The notes beneath the pieces were generated by a model. The model ran no database searches. It was not told where the DNA came from and saw nothing but the letters and a program-made list of their open reading frames with translations. A stretch of DNA of 64,000 nt from Phytophthora colocasiae. Taxonomy: Eukaryota > Oomycota > Peronosporomycetes > Peronosporales > Peronosporaceae. A program made the translations under genes and the position numbers. Shown in pieces: positions 1 through 8,705 of this stretch (position 1 is its first letter; every line of letters starts with the position of its first letter). The DNA lies in assembly GCA_018806915.1 (NCBI GenBank), contig JAGKQI010000102.1, positions 248,001 to 312,000 of the forward strand, read 5' to 3'.

Positions 1-1049
1 TCCAGTGGATTCTTGGCCAATTTGAACTTGATCGCGTACTTGATGGCTTTGTAGAACTCGCCATGTGCAACCATCGCATCCACCAGGTACCGCAACAAGC
101 TCACAGTGGCGTCTCCGTTGCCTTGGTCCAGCTTAAACTCACGTAGATAACGTAGTGACGTCACAAAGTCCCCCACATGAGCGGTTTCGCGCACCAGTGC
201 TTCGTAGAACTTGACTCGCGTGTCATCTTTATCCGACAACTTGTTCATGCACTTTACAGCCTGAGGCCACTGCCGCTGCTTCATCATCTCGACCGCCAAC
301 GCTTCCAACGGGAACTCCTTGAACAGCTGCATCTCCATTACACTGGAGATAGCTTCCTCCCAGGCTCTTGTCTCCAGCATGCCAGCTACCAGTTGAGGAG
401 CCGGGAACGTTTCCAACAATCCGAATTGTTTCGAGAACTTGAGCGCCGCCCGGAACTTCCCCGCACGAATCATTGCTTGAATCAGTGCAGGTGGCGTCCA
501 GCAGGGACGTTCCGCAGTGGCTGCAGCAGCAGACAACTGCTCAAAGCCTGGGACCATTTCCTGCGCCAGTCGTACAGCTCCACTAAATTGTAGTGCACGT
601 ACCATTTCATTAATCAGCAGCGTAACAAGAGCATCATTCTGCTGTAGTTGCAAATCGCGCACTAATTGCGCAGCTTGCTCCAAAGTGCGGGGGGTTTTGG
701 CTTGTTCCAACATGAGACGCACAACGTCCGCTGTCTGGAAGCGAGTGTTTAAGTGTGGACTAGCAGCGATAAGGAAAGCGGCATCTGTGAACTTGGCAGT
801 CATAAGGAGCTGCTGTAGTCGACTCTCAAGGGCTTCGGGGGTCGCATTGTCCGCGTACGTACGCGCTTGAGCCACGCCCAACTCGAAAGCGGACGGAGCA
901 GGTTTGGCAGGAGCTTTGGGCTTAGCATTGCGCTGCTTTGGCTGCGACTTGGAACGTGTAGAGGGACCAGAAGGTCTGGATTTACCTGTGGAGGTAGTGC
1001 GATTGGCTTGAGAGACGCCCCGCCAATTGGCGGGCGCAGGCTGCGTCAT
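1..1049 (-). CDS. Helical-repeat protein, C-terminus beyond the left edge
   Basis: An uninterrupted minus-strand frame runs from an ATG at 1049 to the window edge, about 349 residues. It opens with a low-complexity stretch rich in Ala, Pro, Ser, Arg and Lys (about residues 1-60), then continues as paired amphipathic helices such as ALIQAMIRAGKFRAALKFSK and WPQAVKCMNKL, which resemble TPR/PPR-like helical hairpins. No catalytic motif is visible in the part present. The layout recalls the helical N-terminal half of mut-7-like 3'-5' exonucleases, but the exonuclease domain would lie outside the window, so this is only a guess. I see no intron in this part. The start is the first ATG of the frame, because the upstream codons in frame contain no other ATG close by. 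Confidence 0.7.
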   Translation of the reverse strand, partial: MTQPAPANWRGVSQANRTTSTGKSRPSGPSTRSKSQPKQRNAKPKAPAKPAPSAFELGVAQARTYADNATPEALESRLQQLLMTAKFTDAAFLIAASPHLNTRFQTADVVRLMLEQAKTPRTLEQAAQLVRDLQLQQNDALVTLLINEMVRALQFSGAVRLAQEMVPGFEQLSAAAATAERPCWTPPALIQAMIRAGKFRAALKFSKQFGLLETFPAPQLVAGMLETRAWEEAISSVMEMQLFKEFPLEALAVEMMKQRQWPQAVKCMNKLSDKDDTRVKFYEALVRETAHVGDFVTSLRYLREFKLDQGNGDATVSLLRYLVDAMVAHGEFYKAIKYAIKFKLAKNPL

Positions 1050-1131
1050 GGAGGGCGGCGGAGCTTTAGGCTGGAGCGCGTAGGATTCTACTATGAGTTC
1101 GTGTGCCGCATAATAAAGTAATCTGATTGGA

Positions 1132-1166
1132 TGTTATTGACATGTAACGAGTCTGTTATTGACATG
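1132..1166. repeat. Short direct repeat in an intergenic promoter
   Basis: The 13-mer TGTTATTGACATG occurs twice, at 1132-1144 and 1154-1166, with the starts 22 bp apart (two helical turns). It lies upstream of the minus-strand gene that begins at 1049 and downstream of the RING gene. The spacing would suit a dimeric or repeated regulator site, but that is inference. Inverted CCAAT motifs (attgg at about 1126, ccaat at about 1175) flank it. Confidence 0.4.
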
Positions 1167-1250
1167 GTTTTTAGCCAATGATATTTTTCATTCTACATTA
1201 CAACCAGTATGGTCCATACTGTATGGACAAGAGGTGTTGAAGCATAAGCC

Positions 1251-1977
1251 TTAGGCGATGGCTGGGAACTTGCAAATGGGACAGAGAGCCTTCTCTTGAA
1301 GCCACGGATCGATGCATTCTGGGTGGAAACGGTGGAAACACGGCATCATACGTACATGACCGTCCACTTTGAATGTGTTTAAACACACTGTGCAGCACGC
1401 ATTCTCGGACGCTTGCAACATGTTCTCGCTGTAAATAATGGCACATCAACAATAAACGTCAGTATAACAACTCTCCAGAGTGGTCGAGGCTGGATTTCCA
1501 GGCACGTACGTCATCGTAACAATAGGCAGCTGCTGGATCTGCTGTGGTGTAGCACCTTCGTGGCGGCGTTCGTTCAGAGCCTCAAGGCGCATTAAACGCT
1601 CGTAGTCATTGCTATCGAAGTCGCGGTTGCTCATTAGCAATTGCAGCATTTCTCCATCCAGTTGCTCGTACAGCGCACGACTCAACTGCATGACACCGCG
1701 TGGTGCTTGCCTCCTTCTCTGCTGCGGGTGATCACGCTTGGTACTGAGAATGATCAGCTCCAGCAACGAGATGATGCCGTACATGACGACAGGCAGGCCG
1801 ACTGTGTGCAGCAGAGAAAAAAAGAGATTAGAATCAGATAATGACGTTATTTAAACGAAGAATCGAGGCAAACGTACACGCCACAGCAAGAGGGAAGAGC
1901 GCTTGAGGGAGGTACATGGCGAGGAAGGCCACCAGGGCGCCCAGACCGCCCACTGTTAGGAGCACCAACTTCGCCAT
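1251..1977 (-). CDS. Membrane-anchored RING-H2 E3 ubiquitin ligase
   Basis: Three exons, 1878-1977, 1510-1801 and 1251-1428, join in frame with strong GTACGT donors and CACACAG and TTTACAG acceptors to give 189 residues. Residues 1-55 are hydrophobic and contain one or two membrane spans (MAKLVLLTVGGLGALVAFLA and the following segment ending LLELIIL). A basic cytosolic stretch and an acidic helical linker follow. The C-terminus is a RING-H2 finger: CTVC, then CFHRFHPEC, then CPIC, followed by only a few residues. This is the pattern of transmembrane RING-H2 ligases that recruit E2 enzymes at membranes; the substrate cannot be inferred. The start codon lies 311 bp from the divergent Ras gene, so the two may share a promoter region. 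Confidence 0.85.
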
Positions 1978-2288
1978 GTTTTTTCTACTACGTGCTGGAT
2001 GTCGGTATCAGGTAAGTGTACCTAATAACGGGTACACTTTCGTCTTGAGCGAAGGTTGCACGAACGAAAAGATGTCGCCTATTTGTGCCTGCTACGATTG
2101 GTGGAAAAATAGACAACCCCTAGCCCATTGCCTTTTCCTCCAATCGTGCACGAGATGACCTGGTTTTTTGCACACAGACTTTCAGTCCAGACGGGAGAAC
2201 AGTCCCGACAGAGACAAAGTAGAGTCACCAAGGGAGGGGAGAAGCCGCGTCGCCGTCTTTATCGTATTCTTCCTCGCCTTTTAACGCT
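1978..2288. promoter_or_regulatory. Divergent intergenic region between RING-H2 and Ras genes
   Basis: This 311-bp region separates two head-to-head start codons. It contains an imperfect inverted repeat around 2089-2148 whose arms carry CCAAT boxes pointing towards each other (attgg near 2098, ccaat near 2141). This is consistent with a bidirectional promoter, but no transcript start can be read from sequence. A short ORF over its left part has no recognisable content. Confidence 0.4.
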
Positions 2289-3273
2289 ATGAGTGACAAC
2301 AAGGAGTACAAGCTGGTAGGTTGATTATCTTCTATTCATTACTGTACAGTGGGGAGGGGGGAGCTATCTACGCGTAGTAGAATAGAAGCAAAGAGGGAAG
2401 AGCGACATTCTTTCGATCTCCTCTCCCCCCCCCTTCGTATATTCAACCTGAGTTTTATCATGTTTTAATCTGGTTATATGTTGATATTTGTAGGTGGTGC
2501 TGGGCAGTGGTGGTGTAGGTAAATCTGCGCTTACCATCCGTCTCGTGACCGACAACTTCCTAGAGGACTATGACCCCACCATCGGTGCGTTCGTTATACA
2601 ACGTTACGGATACTGAAAGATGTCATAATTATTTAATTTATTGTGTATCTATTATTTTTTTGCCAACAGAGGACAGCTACCGGAAGCAGACGACCATTGA
2701 CAATAGTCCTGCACTGCTGGACATTCTGGATACGGCCGGTCAGGAAGAGTACACGTCCATGCAGGACCAGGTACGCAACTGTAGCTCCAAGTGAAGCCCA
2801 ATTCAGACGCTAATTAGCGATATTTTCAGTGGATGCGCGAAGGCAAAGGATTCCTGTTGGTGTACAGTGTGACTAGTCGCAGCTCGTTCGACGATATTGC
2901 TGCTTTCAAGGACAAGATCCTGCGTGCCAAGGACGTGGACAATGTCCCAATTGTGCTGGTTGGTAACAAGTGTGATCTGGAGGCTCAGCGACAGGTGGCA
3001 GACAATGAAGGCAAAGAACTTGCTCGGCAGTGGGGCTGCGCTTTCATGGAGACCAGTGCTAAGGAGAGAGTACGTCATTGCTGCAATTGCTGGAGGAATT
3101 AGTAGATTTCAAGTCTAACGCTCGTGTTCTCCAACTTGCAGATATTGAATGAGGAGTGTTTCTACCAGGTGGTGCGCGAGATCAGAAAAGCTGAGCGCCC
3201 TGTGCGCGTGGAACGACCTCAACCGACCCAGAAGCCACAGAAGAAATCCGGGTTTAAGTGCACCATCCTATAG
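2289..3273 (+). CDS. Ras-family small GTPase
   Basis: Five exons (2289-2315, 2494-2584, 2670-2770, 2830-3069, 3142-3273) give 196 residues. The P-loop GSGGVGKS, switch I DYDPTIEDSY, switch [14 protein letters not shown] and ETSAK motifs are all present in order, so the G domain is complete. The hypervariable tail is basic and ends [10 protein letters not shown], a CAAX box ending in Leu, which in known Ras/Rap proteins favours geranylgeranylation over farnesylation. The effector loop and overall length fit the Ras/Rap subfamily rather than Rab, Rho or Arf. It would act as a GTP-switched signalling protein on membranes. All four introns are short (59-178 bp) and GT-AG. Confidence 0.95.
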
Positions 3274-3878
3274 AAGCACACGAGACTTTCGAGCTCTCTT
3301 TACGTTGCGTCGCGTCGTACGAGCCTCCGGCTTGGATTGACTCGTCACGATGTTTTGCTGCTTACATAACAACAGTCAGTTTAGCCCACTTCCGAACCCA
3401 CTCGCCATCTCACCGCTCCCTTTGCCTCAGGCCGCATGCTGCCGAGCCCACCAGTCATACGTAGTGTATGCCCAATGGGGGCTACCTCTTGCTCGACATA
3501 TTCGTTCGCTCTATCGTCCGCTGCTTGACCATGCCGTTCCTGCAAGTGCTGCGGTCGGGTATGGCGTTCGTCAATAACATAAAAAAATGAAAAGAAACAG
3601 AACAAAACTGCATCCTGTTGTCTTCAGCGTGTTGTAGAGTCCAGCATTTGACTTCAATACGAATCAAACAAAAAATGCGCTTGTTCTTATAATGCATCCA
3701 TGCAGCTAAAGTCGGTGTCTCGATCTCTTTTTCTTACTCAAATCAACACGGGAAGATGATACAGTAGTCATAACGGGAGTGCTCTGCTTGCGCCATACTC
3801 CAGCTTCCTCACTGTAGTGCAAGTGAGGACTCCCGAATTCCCAACTCAATTGCCGAGAGTGCTCTACTCGCCGCTTCA
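3274..3878. other. Intergenic, convergent 3' ends
   Basis: About 600 bp between the Ras stop and the stop of the receiver-kinase gene on the other strand. It presumably holds both 3' untranslated regions. Short ORFs on either strand lack recognisable domains. An A-rich run lies around 3580-3605. Confidence 0.5.
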
Positions 3879-6578
3879 TCACGACGAAATGCCCGTTTGA
3901 TACCTTACGCGGTAGTTCACAAGATTCGCTGGTGCGTCATCCATGTACTGCGCCAACCACGACACCATTTCAGCTTCCGAGGATCCAAAATCATCGCGGA
4001 AGATACGAAGCACTCGCGGCAGCACAATTTCCCCTGCACGCTCGTCAATCTCAACCAAACGCTCACAGAATCTCTCTGCTTGCTCCTCCAAGTCAGTGTC
4101 AGTGCGCCCAGGTTTCAGGATCGGAACGTCTTCAGCACTTGGAAGCGGCTCCGCGCAGTCGATCAGCACCAACAAAGAGCGAGGGTCGCGAATGTGCAAG
4201 CGGAACTGCAGTTTCGGGTCTTGCGCCTGCAGCTGGCGCTCCCAGTAGTTCGATGGCGGCTTGCGGTTGCAACGCAAGATACCGTGCTTGATGTCGCCCA
4301 ACGTGAACTCCAAGTCGCCAATCGTGTACGTCACATCCCGCTCAAAAGCCTTGTACTGGCCAATGTTCTGCGGAACGCCGAACTCAATGAGGCCGTGAAG
4401 CACCATCACGTTGTAAATATTGATGAAGAAAGGTTGACGCTCGTGCTTGGGAAGGCTACCCACATCCACCTTCTGTAGCTTCGATGCCAGCTTCAAGAAA
4501 CGACGGTATTTCTGGCAGAGTGGCGCGTCAAAGTACTCAGTGGAACTACTACCCGTCACAGGCACGTGGTGGTTTGGAAGGCTAAATCCAGTGGCAATGC
4601 CGCGAGGAAAAGACTTTAGCGCATGCAGCTCGGCAATCGCTTCACGAACGCGCAAGCAGACTTCCATCGGGCCCTGTTGGACTTCGTCCACACAAACGTA
4701 CTTCATGTTTAGTGGAACAAAGAGTTCGTCGACTTGAAAACGCAGGAAGGTATCCTTTGCACCTAGGTCCGGGTGAGAAGCATCCTCGGCAAACACGACA
4801 TTGAGCACGCGATTCTTTAGAAAGTCTGATAGAATCGTGGCTGCCTCATCGTGCGTCTTCTCGAACTTTGTCTTCAAGATACGAACAAGCTCATCTGCAG
4901 AGGTGCAAGACGTGTACGTAGTGAAAAGTCCAACACGAACATCGCCAATTGTAATTTGCGCACGCAGCTTGTCGGCAAAAGAGTCTTCCACATATCCCGG
5001 AGAGTCAGCCGAGATTTTGGCTAGGTCGCTGTTTTGCTGCGGTCGCCCGCCAGAACTAGGGACGGCTTCGGCTGCCAAACCAATAGCAACCGAGGCAATC
5101 GCCGAGTTGCGCAGATTCCCGTTGTTGTTAAACCCAGCATTGCTCGAGGCATCACTAGAAACTGGTGATCCTGACTCTGGAACGGAGTCTCCGAATCCGC
5201 TCGATGGAGTGTCGCTGCTGCTGTTGTGGTTGCGACGACGTAGAGAGGGAGACACCGGCGACACTGGCGGGTTGCCCGCACCGGTACTGTACAAGGACGG
5301 CTGGTGCAACTTGGCCTCGAGCTCTAGCGCTTCCTGGAACTCTGATACATGCTCGGACAAGAAGGCCTGGATCGGCGTCTGTACGAACGGGAATCGGCAA
5401 ATGTCTTCGATCGACGGACGCTTTGACGCGTCCTGCTGCAGCATAAGCTGCACTAGGAGACGCAGCTCGCGCGAGAACGAAGGCAGAATGGGTGGGAACT
5501 CACCCTTGCAGATTTTGGTGAAGATCTCAGGCAGCGTGGAGGCCTCGAATGGGCGGCGTAGCATGATCATCTCGTACAGGATGCATCCAAGTGACCAAAT
5601 GTCCGACTTCTTGCCGTACGGCTCACCACGGCAAATCTCAGGCGACATGCTCTCAGGTGTACCGCAAGCCGTGTTTGCCGTGTCATCTCCTGCTAGAGCC
5701 TTGGAAATGCCGAAATCGCCGAGCTTCACCACATTCTTGTGCGTAAGGAAGACGTTCTGCGCTTTCAAGTCGCGATGAAGCACGTTTTTACCGTGGATGT
5801 ACGCCACAGCCAGCACCAGTTGGGCAAACCAGCTCATGATCACAGGCTCCGGGAAAGGCCCCATCTTCTCGCGAGAACGCAACTTGACCAGCTGACGTAA
5901 GTTTCCTCCATCCGAGTACTCCATGACGATGTTTAGCTCGTCATCGGCCAAGAAATGGTCGTAGAAGCGCACGATATTAACATGGTACAACGACTTGAGC
6001 AGAATGACTTCGTTGTCGGCTTGCTTGCGGCCATTCTCAGAAATCTGGGAGATACGCACCCGCTTAACGGCAACCACAGCGCCGTCCAACTTACGACGTG
6101 CCAGCACCACCGTGCCGTGCGTACCTTTACCAATCGTACGAATGACCTCAATATCCTGCCACATGCTCTTGTTGGAGGTGCGTTCGAGACGGCGACTGAG
6201 CCAAACGTGACGCACGAGTGTCTTGGCTGTGTTGACTTGAATGGGCTTGATGAGGTAGTCCTTGGCACCTTTACTCAGACAGGAGGTGACGACATCCATC
6301 TCTTCGTTACTAGAAGTCATAACGATAGGGATATGGCCCAGTGTAGCGCTGTGCTTCTGGATCTCGTCTAGCAGCTCAATACCGGTCATAACGGGAAGCA
6401 TAACGTCGCACAACACGAGGTCGAACTTGGCGTGGTTCGTTATGAGCAAGTCCAGCGCCTGTTGGCCGTTCTCCACCGCGAAGACTGTGTAGCGACACGA
6501 TTTAAGGATGTCGATGGTAGCCATGCGCGTGAACTCATCGTCCTCCACAACCAGCACCGTCACTTCGGACGGGTCCAT
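3879..6578 (-). CDS. Response-regulator / NEK-like Ser-Thr kinase / DEP / DUF547 fusion protein
   Basis: A single exon of 899 residues. Residues 5-120 form a CheY-like receiver: acidic pair ED at 12-14, phospho-acceptor Asp58 in LVLCDVMLP, MTSS at 87-90 and Lys111 in LIKP. Residues 142-400 are a protein kinase: GKGTHGTV, Lys172, Glu190, HRDLKAQN from 268, DFG at 288-290, and an activation loop GTPESMSPE of the NEK type. After a Ser/Pro/Asn-rich linker (430-530), residues 540-600 resemble a DEP domain and 685-815 a DUF547 domain (QPFFINIYN). I chose the ATG at MDPSEV rather than one 37 codons upstream because the receiver begins directly after it. Two-component input could gate the kinase, but no histidine kinase is nearby. 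A duplicated copy of its 5' end lies upstream. Confidence 0.93.
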   Translation of the reverse strand: MDPSEVTVLVVEDDEFTRMATIDILKSCRYTVFAVENGQQALDLLITNHAKFDLVLCDVMLPVMTGIELLDEIQKHSATLGHIPIVMTSSNEEMDVVTSCLSKGAKDYLIKPIQVNTAKTLVRHVWLSRRLERTSNKSMWQDIEVIRTIGKGTHGTVVLARRKLDGAVVAVKRVRISQISENGRKQADNEVILLKSLYHVNIVRFYDHFLADDELNIVMEYSDGGNLRQLVKLRSREKMGPFPEPVIMSWFAQLVLAVAYIHGKNVLHRDLKAQNVFLTHKNVVKLGDFGISKALAGDDTANTACGTPESMSPEICRGEPYGKKSDIWSLGCILYEMIMLRRPFEASTLPEIFTKICKGEFPPILPSFSRELRLLVQLMLQQDASKRPSIEDICRFPFVQTPIQAFLSEHVSEFQEALELEAKLHQPSLYSTGAGNPPVSPVSPSLRRRNHNSSSDTPSSGFGDSVPESGSPVSSDASSNAGFNNNGNLRNSAIASVAIGLAAEAVPSSGGRPQQNSDLAKISADSPGYVEDSFADKLRAQITIGDVRVGLFTTYTSCTSADELVRILKTKFEKTHDEAATILSDFLKNRVLNVVFAEDASHPDLGAKDTFLRFQVDELFVPLNMKYVCVDEVQQGPMEVCLRVREAIAELHALKSFPRGIATGFSLPNHHVPVTGSSSTEYFDAPLCQKYRRFLKLASKLQKVDVGSLPKHERQPFFINIYNVMVLHGLIEFGVPQNIGQYKAFERDVTYTIGDLEFTLGDIKHGILRCNRKPPSNYWERQLQAQDPKLQFRLHIRDPRSLLVLIDCAEPLPSAEDVPILKPGRTDTDLEEQAERFCERLVEIDERAGEIVLPRVLRIFRDDFGSSEAEMVSWLAQYMDDAPANLVNYRVRYQTGISS

Positions 6579-7327
6579 GATGATATAGAGATAAAGAGAG
6601 ACTGGTACTGATAAAGAATACTCTGCAGTGGGCAGAGACGAGCGACGCTTCGGGCGGGGAAGAAGGCGGCGGCAGTCAGGTCTCTCCAAGCTTAGGCGCT
6701 ACTTAGCTTGCTTTCTTGTTCAGACTGGGAACTGGGATAGGGTAGCGAAAAACCCGGGTATACCGATTGTAATCGTGAATCAATTACAAGAGGTATATCA
6801 AACTCGTTGTGATAAATATATTGGCATACCAGTGCTACTTTTTTCCAGGCAAGTAGTGTGAAGGTAACAGAAGATCTTTCACTAAAGCGCACTTAGACAT
6901 TCGCCTTTGCTACAAACGAGCAACTTGGTCATTGCAAGGTGTTCATGTGTTAATATCGAGTTGAACAGTGAGTAGATTGTCGATTTAGGCAGCAATATGC
7001 TACTTTTGACAACAATAGTTACAATAGTTTCATGTGAACTACTTTTCTGTCTACGTGTAGTTTTGCTCTTCCAGAATTTACATTTTCCAACTACTGGTAC
7101 AGGATGAGTTGTCGGCATCGGGCCAACACAGAAGCTCTAGTGCATCAGCAGCTTCAACTATGTACTTTTCTAGATTGCTCGCTTGTTTTGCAGCTTTGGT
7201 GATCCTATCGCCGTGACATTGCATTGTCATGCAGCTCTCCATTTTAAAGCACCGAGGTGACAAGTATAAGTAGCAAAGACGCTGAACAATTTTACCTAGA
7301 GTCTTTCCAACCTTAACCAGTTCAGCG
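6546..7327. repeat. Segmental duplication, copy 1 (start and upstream region of the receiver-kinase gene)
   Basis: This segment holds the first 11 codons of the receiver-kinase gene, its upstream region, and on the minus strand part of an ORF containing the motif MQCHGDRI. It is repeated at 7926-8705 with only a few substitutions and small indels, apart from an 89-bp block (6946-7034) that is inverted in the other copy. It probably includes the kinase promoter. This copy is joined to the intact gene, so it is presumably the source. Confidence 0.92.
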
Positions 7328-7925
7328 CAGGGATAGGAAAAATACAATATCATACGGATTGGAGGCCTTCATCCAAGCCAATAAATAATTGAGTTATTGC
7401 CACATTTTTCAACAATGTCAACCAAGTCAGTAGGTCACATGAATTGTGACACTATGTCGTCTTTTCTCATGAGTACTTTTGAACGAGTTGGTTGCTGTCG
7501 ATGCGCGTGGATTCAGGAGGGGGGGTTACCTCGAGAACCCTCCCACCGCGTCCAACCTCTCCGACCAACACACACAAGTCATAGTCCGATTTCCTCGACA
7601 TTATACATACAACACACAAATCAACTGATATAGTAGTATTTCAGTTAGGAAATGACAAGCAACTGTAATAACCCGTGTGCCCTGTGTGCAAACGTGGCCA
7701 CACCACCCGTTTGGCGATAGTTCTCGCTACCATCCATTGCCAAAACAACCACACATGTCAACGAGTCGTTGACGTTGACAACGACATTTGGCTATAGCCA
7801 AGATTTACCTGTGTAAAAAATTGCATGTTATTGGGGTTGAGGAGCAATAAATTATGGCAATATGATATTGCCAATATCGGCAATAGTTACGGAAAATTAC
7901 CAAACCCTGGTTCAGCGTTGAACGT
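7328..7925. other. Spacer between the two duplicated segments
   Basis: About 600 bp with no gene I can support. A run of seven G residues occurs near 7520. Around 7860-7890 there is AT-rich sequence with overlapping TTGCCAATA-like words. The last 15 bp (7911-7925) are nearly repeated at 8699-8713 and bracket copy 2. Confidence 0.45.
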
Positions 7926-8705
7926 CACAACCAGCACCGTCACTTCGGACGGGTCCATGATGATATAGAGATAAAGAGAGACTAGTACTGATAAAGAATA
8001 CTCTGCAGTGGGCAGAGACGAGCGACGTTTCGGGCGGGGAAGAAGGCGGCGGCAGTCAGGTCTCTCCGCTTGGGCTCTACTTGGCTTGCTTTCTTGTTCA
8101 GACTGGGAACTGGGATAGGGTAGCGAAAAACCCGGGTATACCGATTGTAATCGTGAATCAATTACAAGAGGTATATCAAACTCGTTGTGATAAATATATT
8201 GGCATACCAGTGCTACTTTTTTCCAGGCAAGTAGTGTGAAGGTAACAGAAGATCTTTCACTAAAGCGCACTTAGACATTCGCCTTTGCTACAAACGAGCA
8301 ACTTGGTCATTGCAAGGTGTTCACATGAAACTATTGTAACTATTGTTGTCAAAAGTAGCATATTGCTGCCTAAATCGACAATCTACTCACTGTTCAACTC
8401 GATATTAACACATGAACTACTTTTCTGTCTACGTGTAGTTTTGCTCTTCCAGAATTTACATTTTCCAACTACTGGTACAGGATGAGTTGTCGGCATCGGG
8501 CCAACACAGAAGCTCTAGTGCATCAGCAGCTTCAACTATGTACTTTTCTAGATTGCTCGCTTGTTTTGCAGCTTTGGTGATCCTATCGCCGTGACATTGC
8601 ATTGTCATGCAGCTCTCCATTTTAAAGCACCGAGGTGACAAGTATAAGTAGCAAGGACGCTGAACAATTTTACCTAGAGTCTTTCCAACCTTAACCAGTT
8701 CAGCG
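7926..8705. pseudogene. Segmental duplication, copy 2: orphan 5' end of the receiver-kinase gene with inverted block
   Basis: Matches 6546-7327. On the minus strand it still encodes MDPSEVTVLVV, after which the frame runs into unrelated sequence (TFNAEPGFGNFP) and stops, so it is a promoter plus gene stub. The block 8324-8412 is the exact reverse orientation of 6946-7034; in both copies it sits between GTTCA and TGAAC. The copy is flanked by a 15-bp imperfect direct repeat, TTCAGCGTTG(A/C)ACGT, at 7911-7925 and 8699-8713, one part of which also matches the end of copy 1. If transcribed, it could yield only a receiver fragment. Confidence 0.85.

Noticed and set aside
3897..5778. Long plus-strand ORFs opposite the receiver-kinase gene
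   Set aside because: They are antisense shadows of a gene with unmistakable domains on the minus strand.
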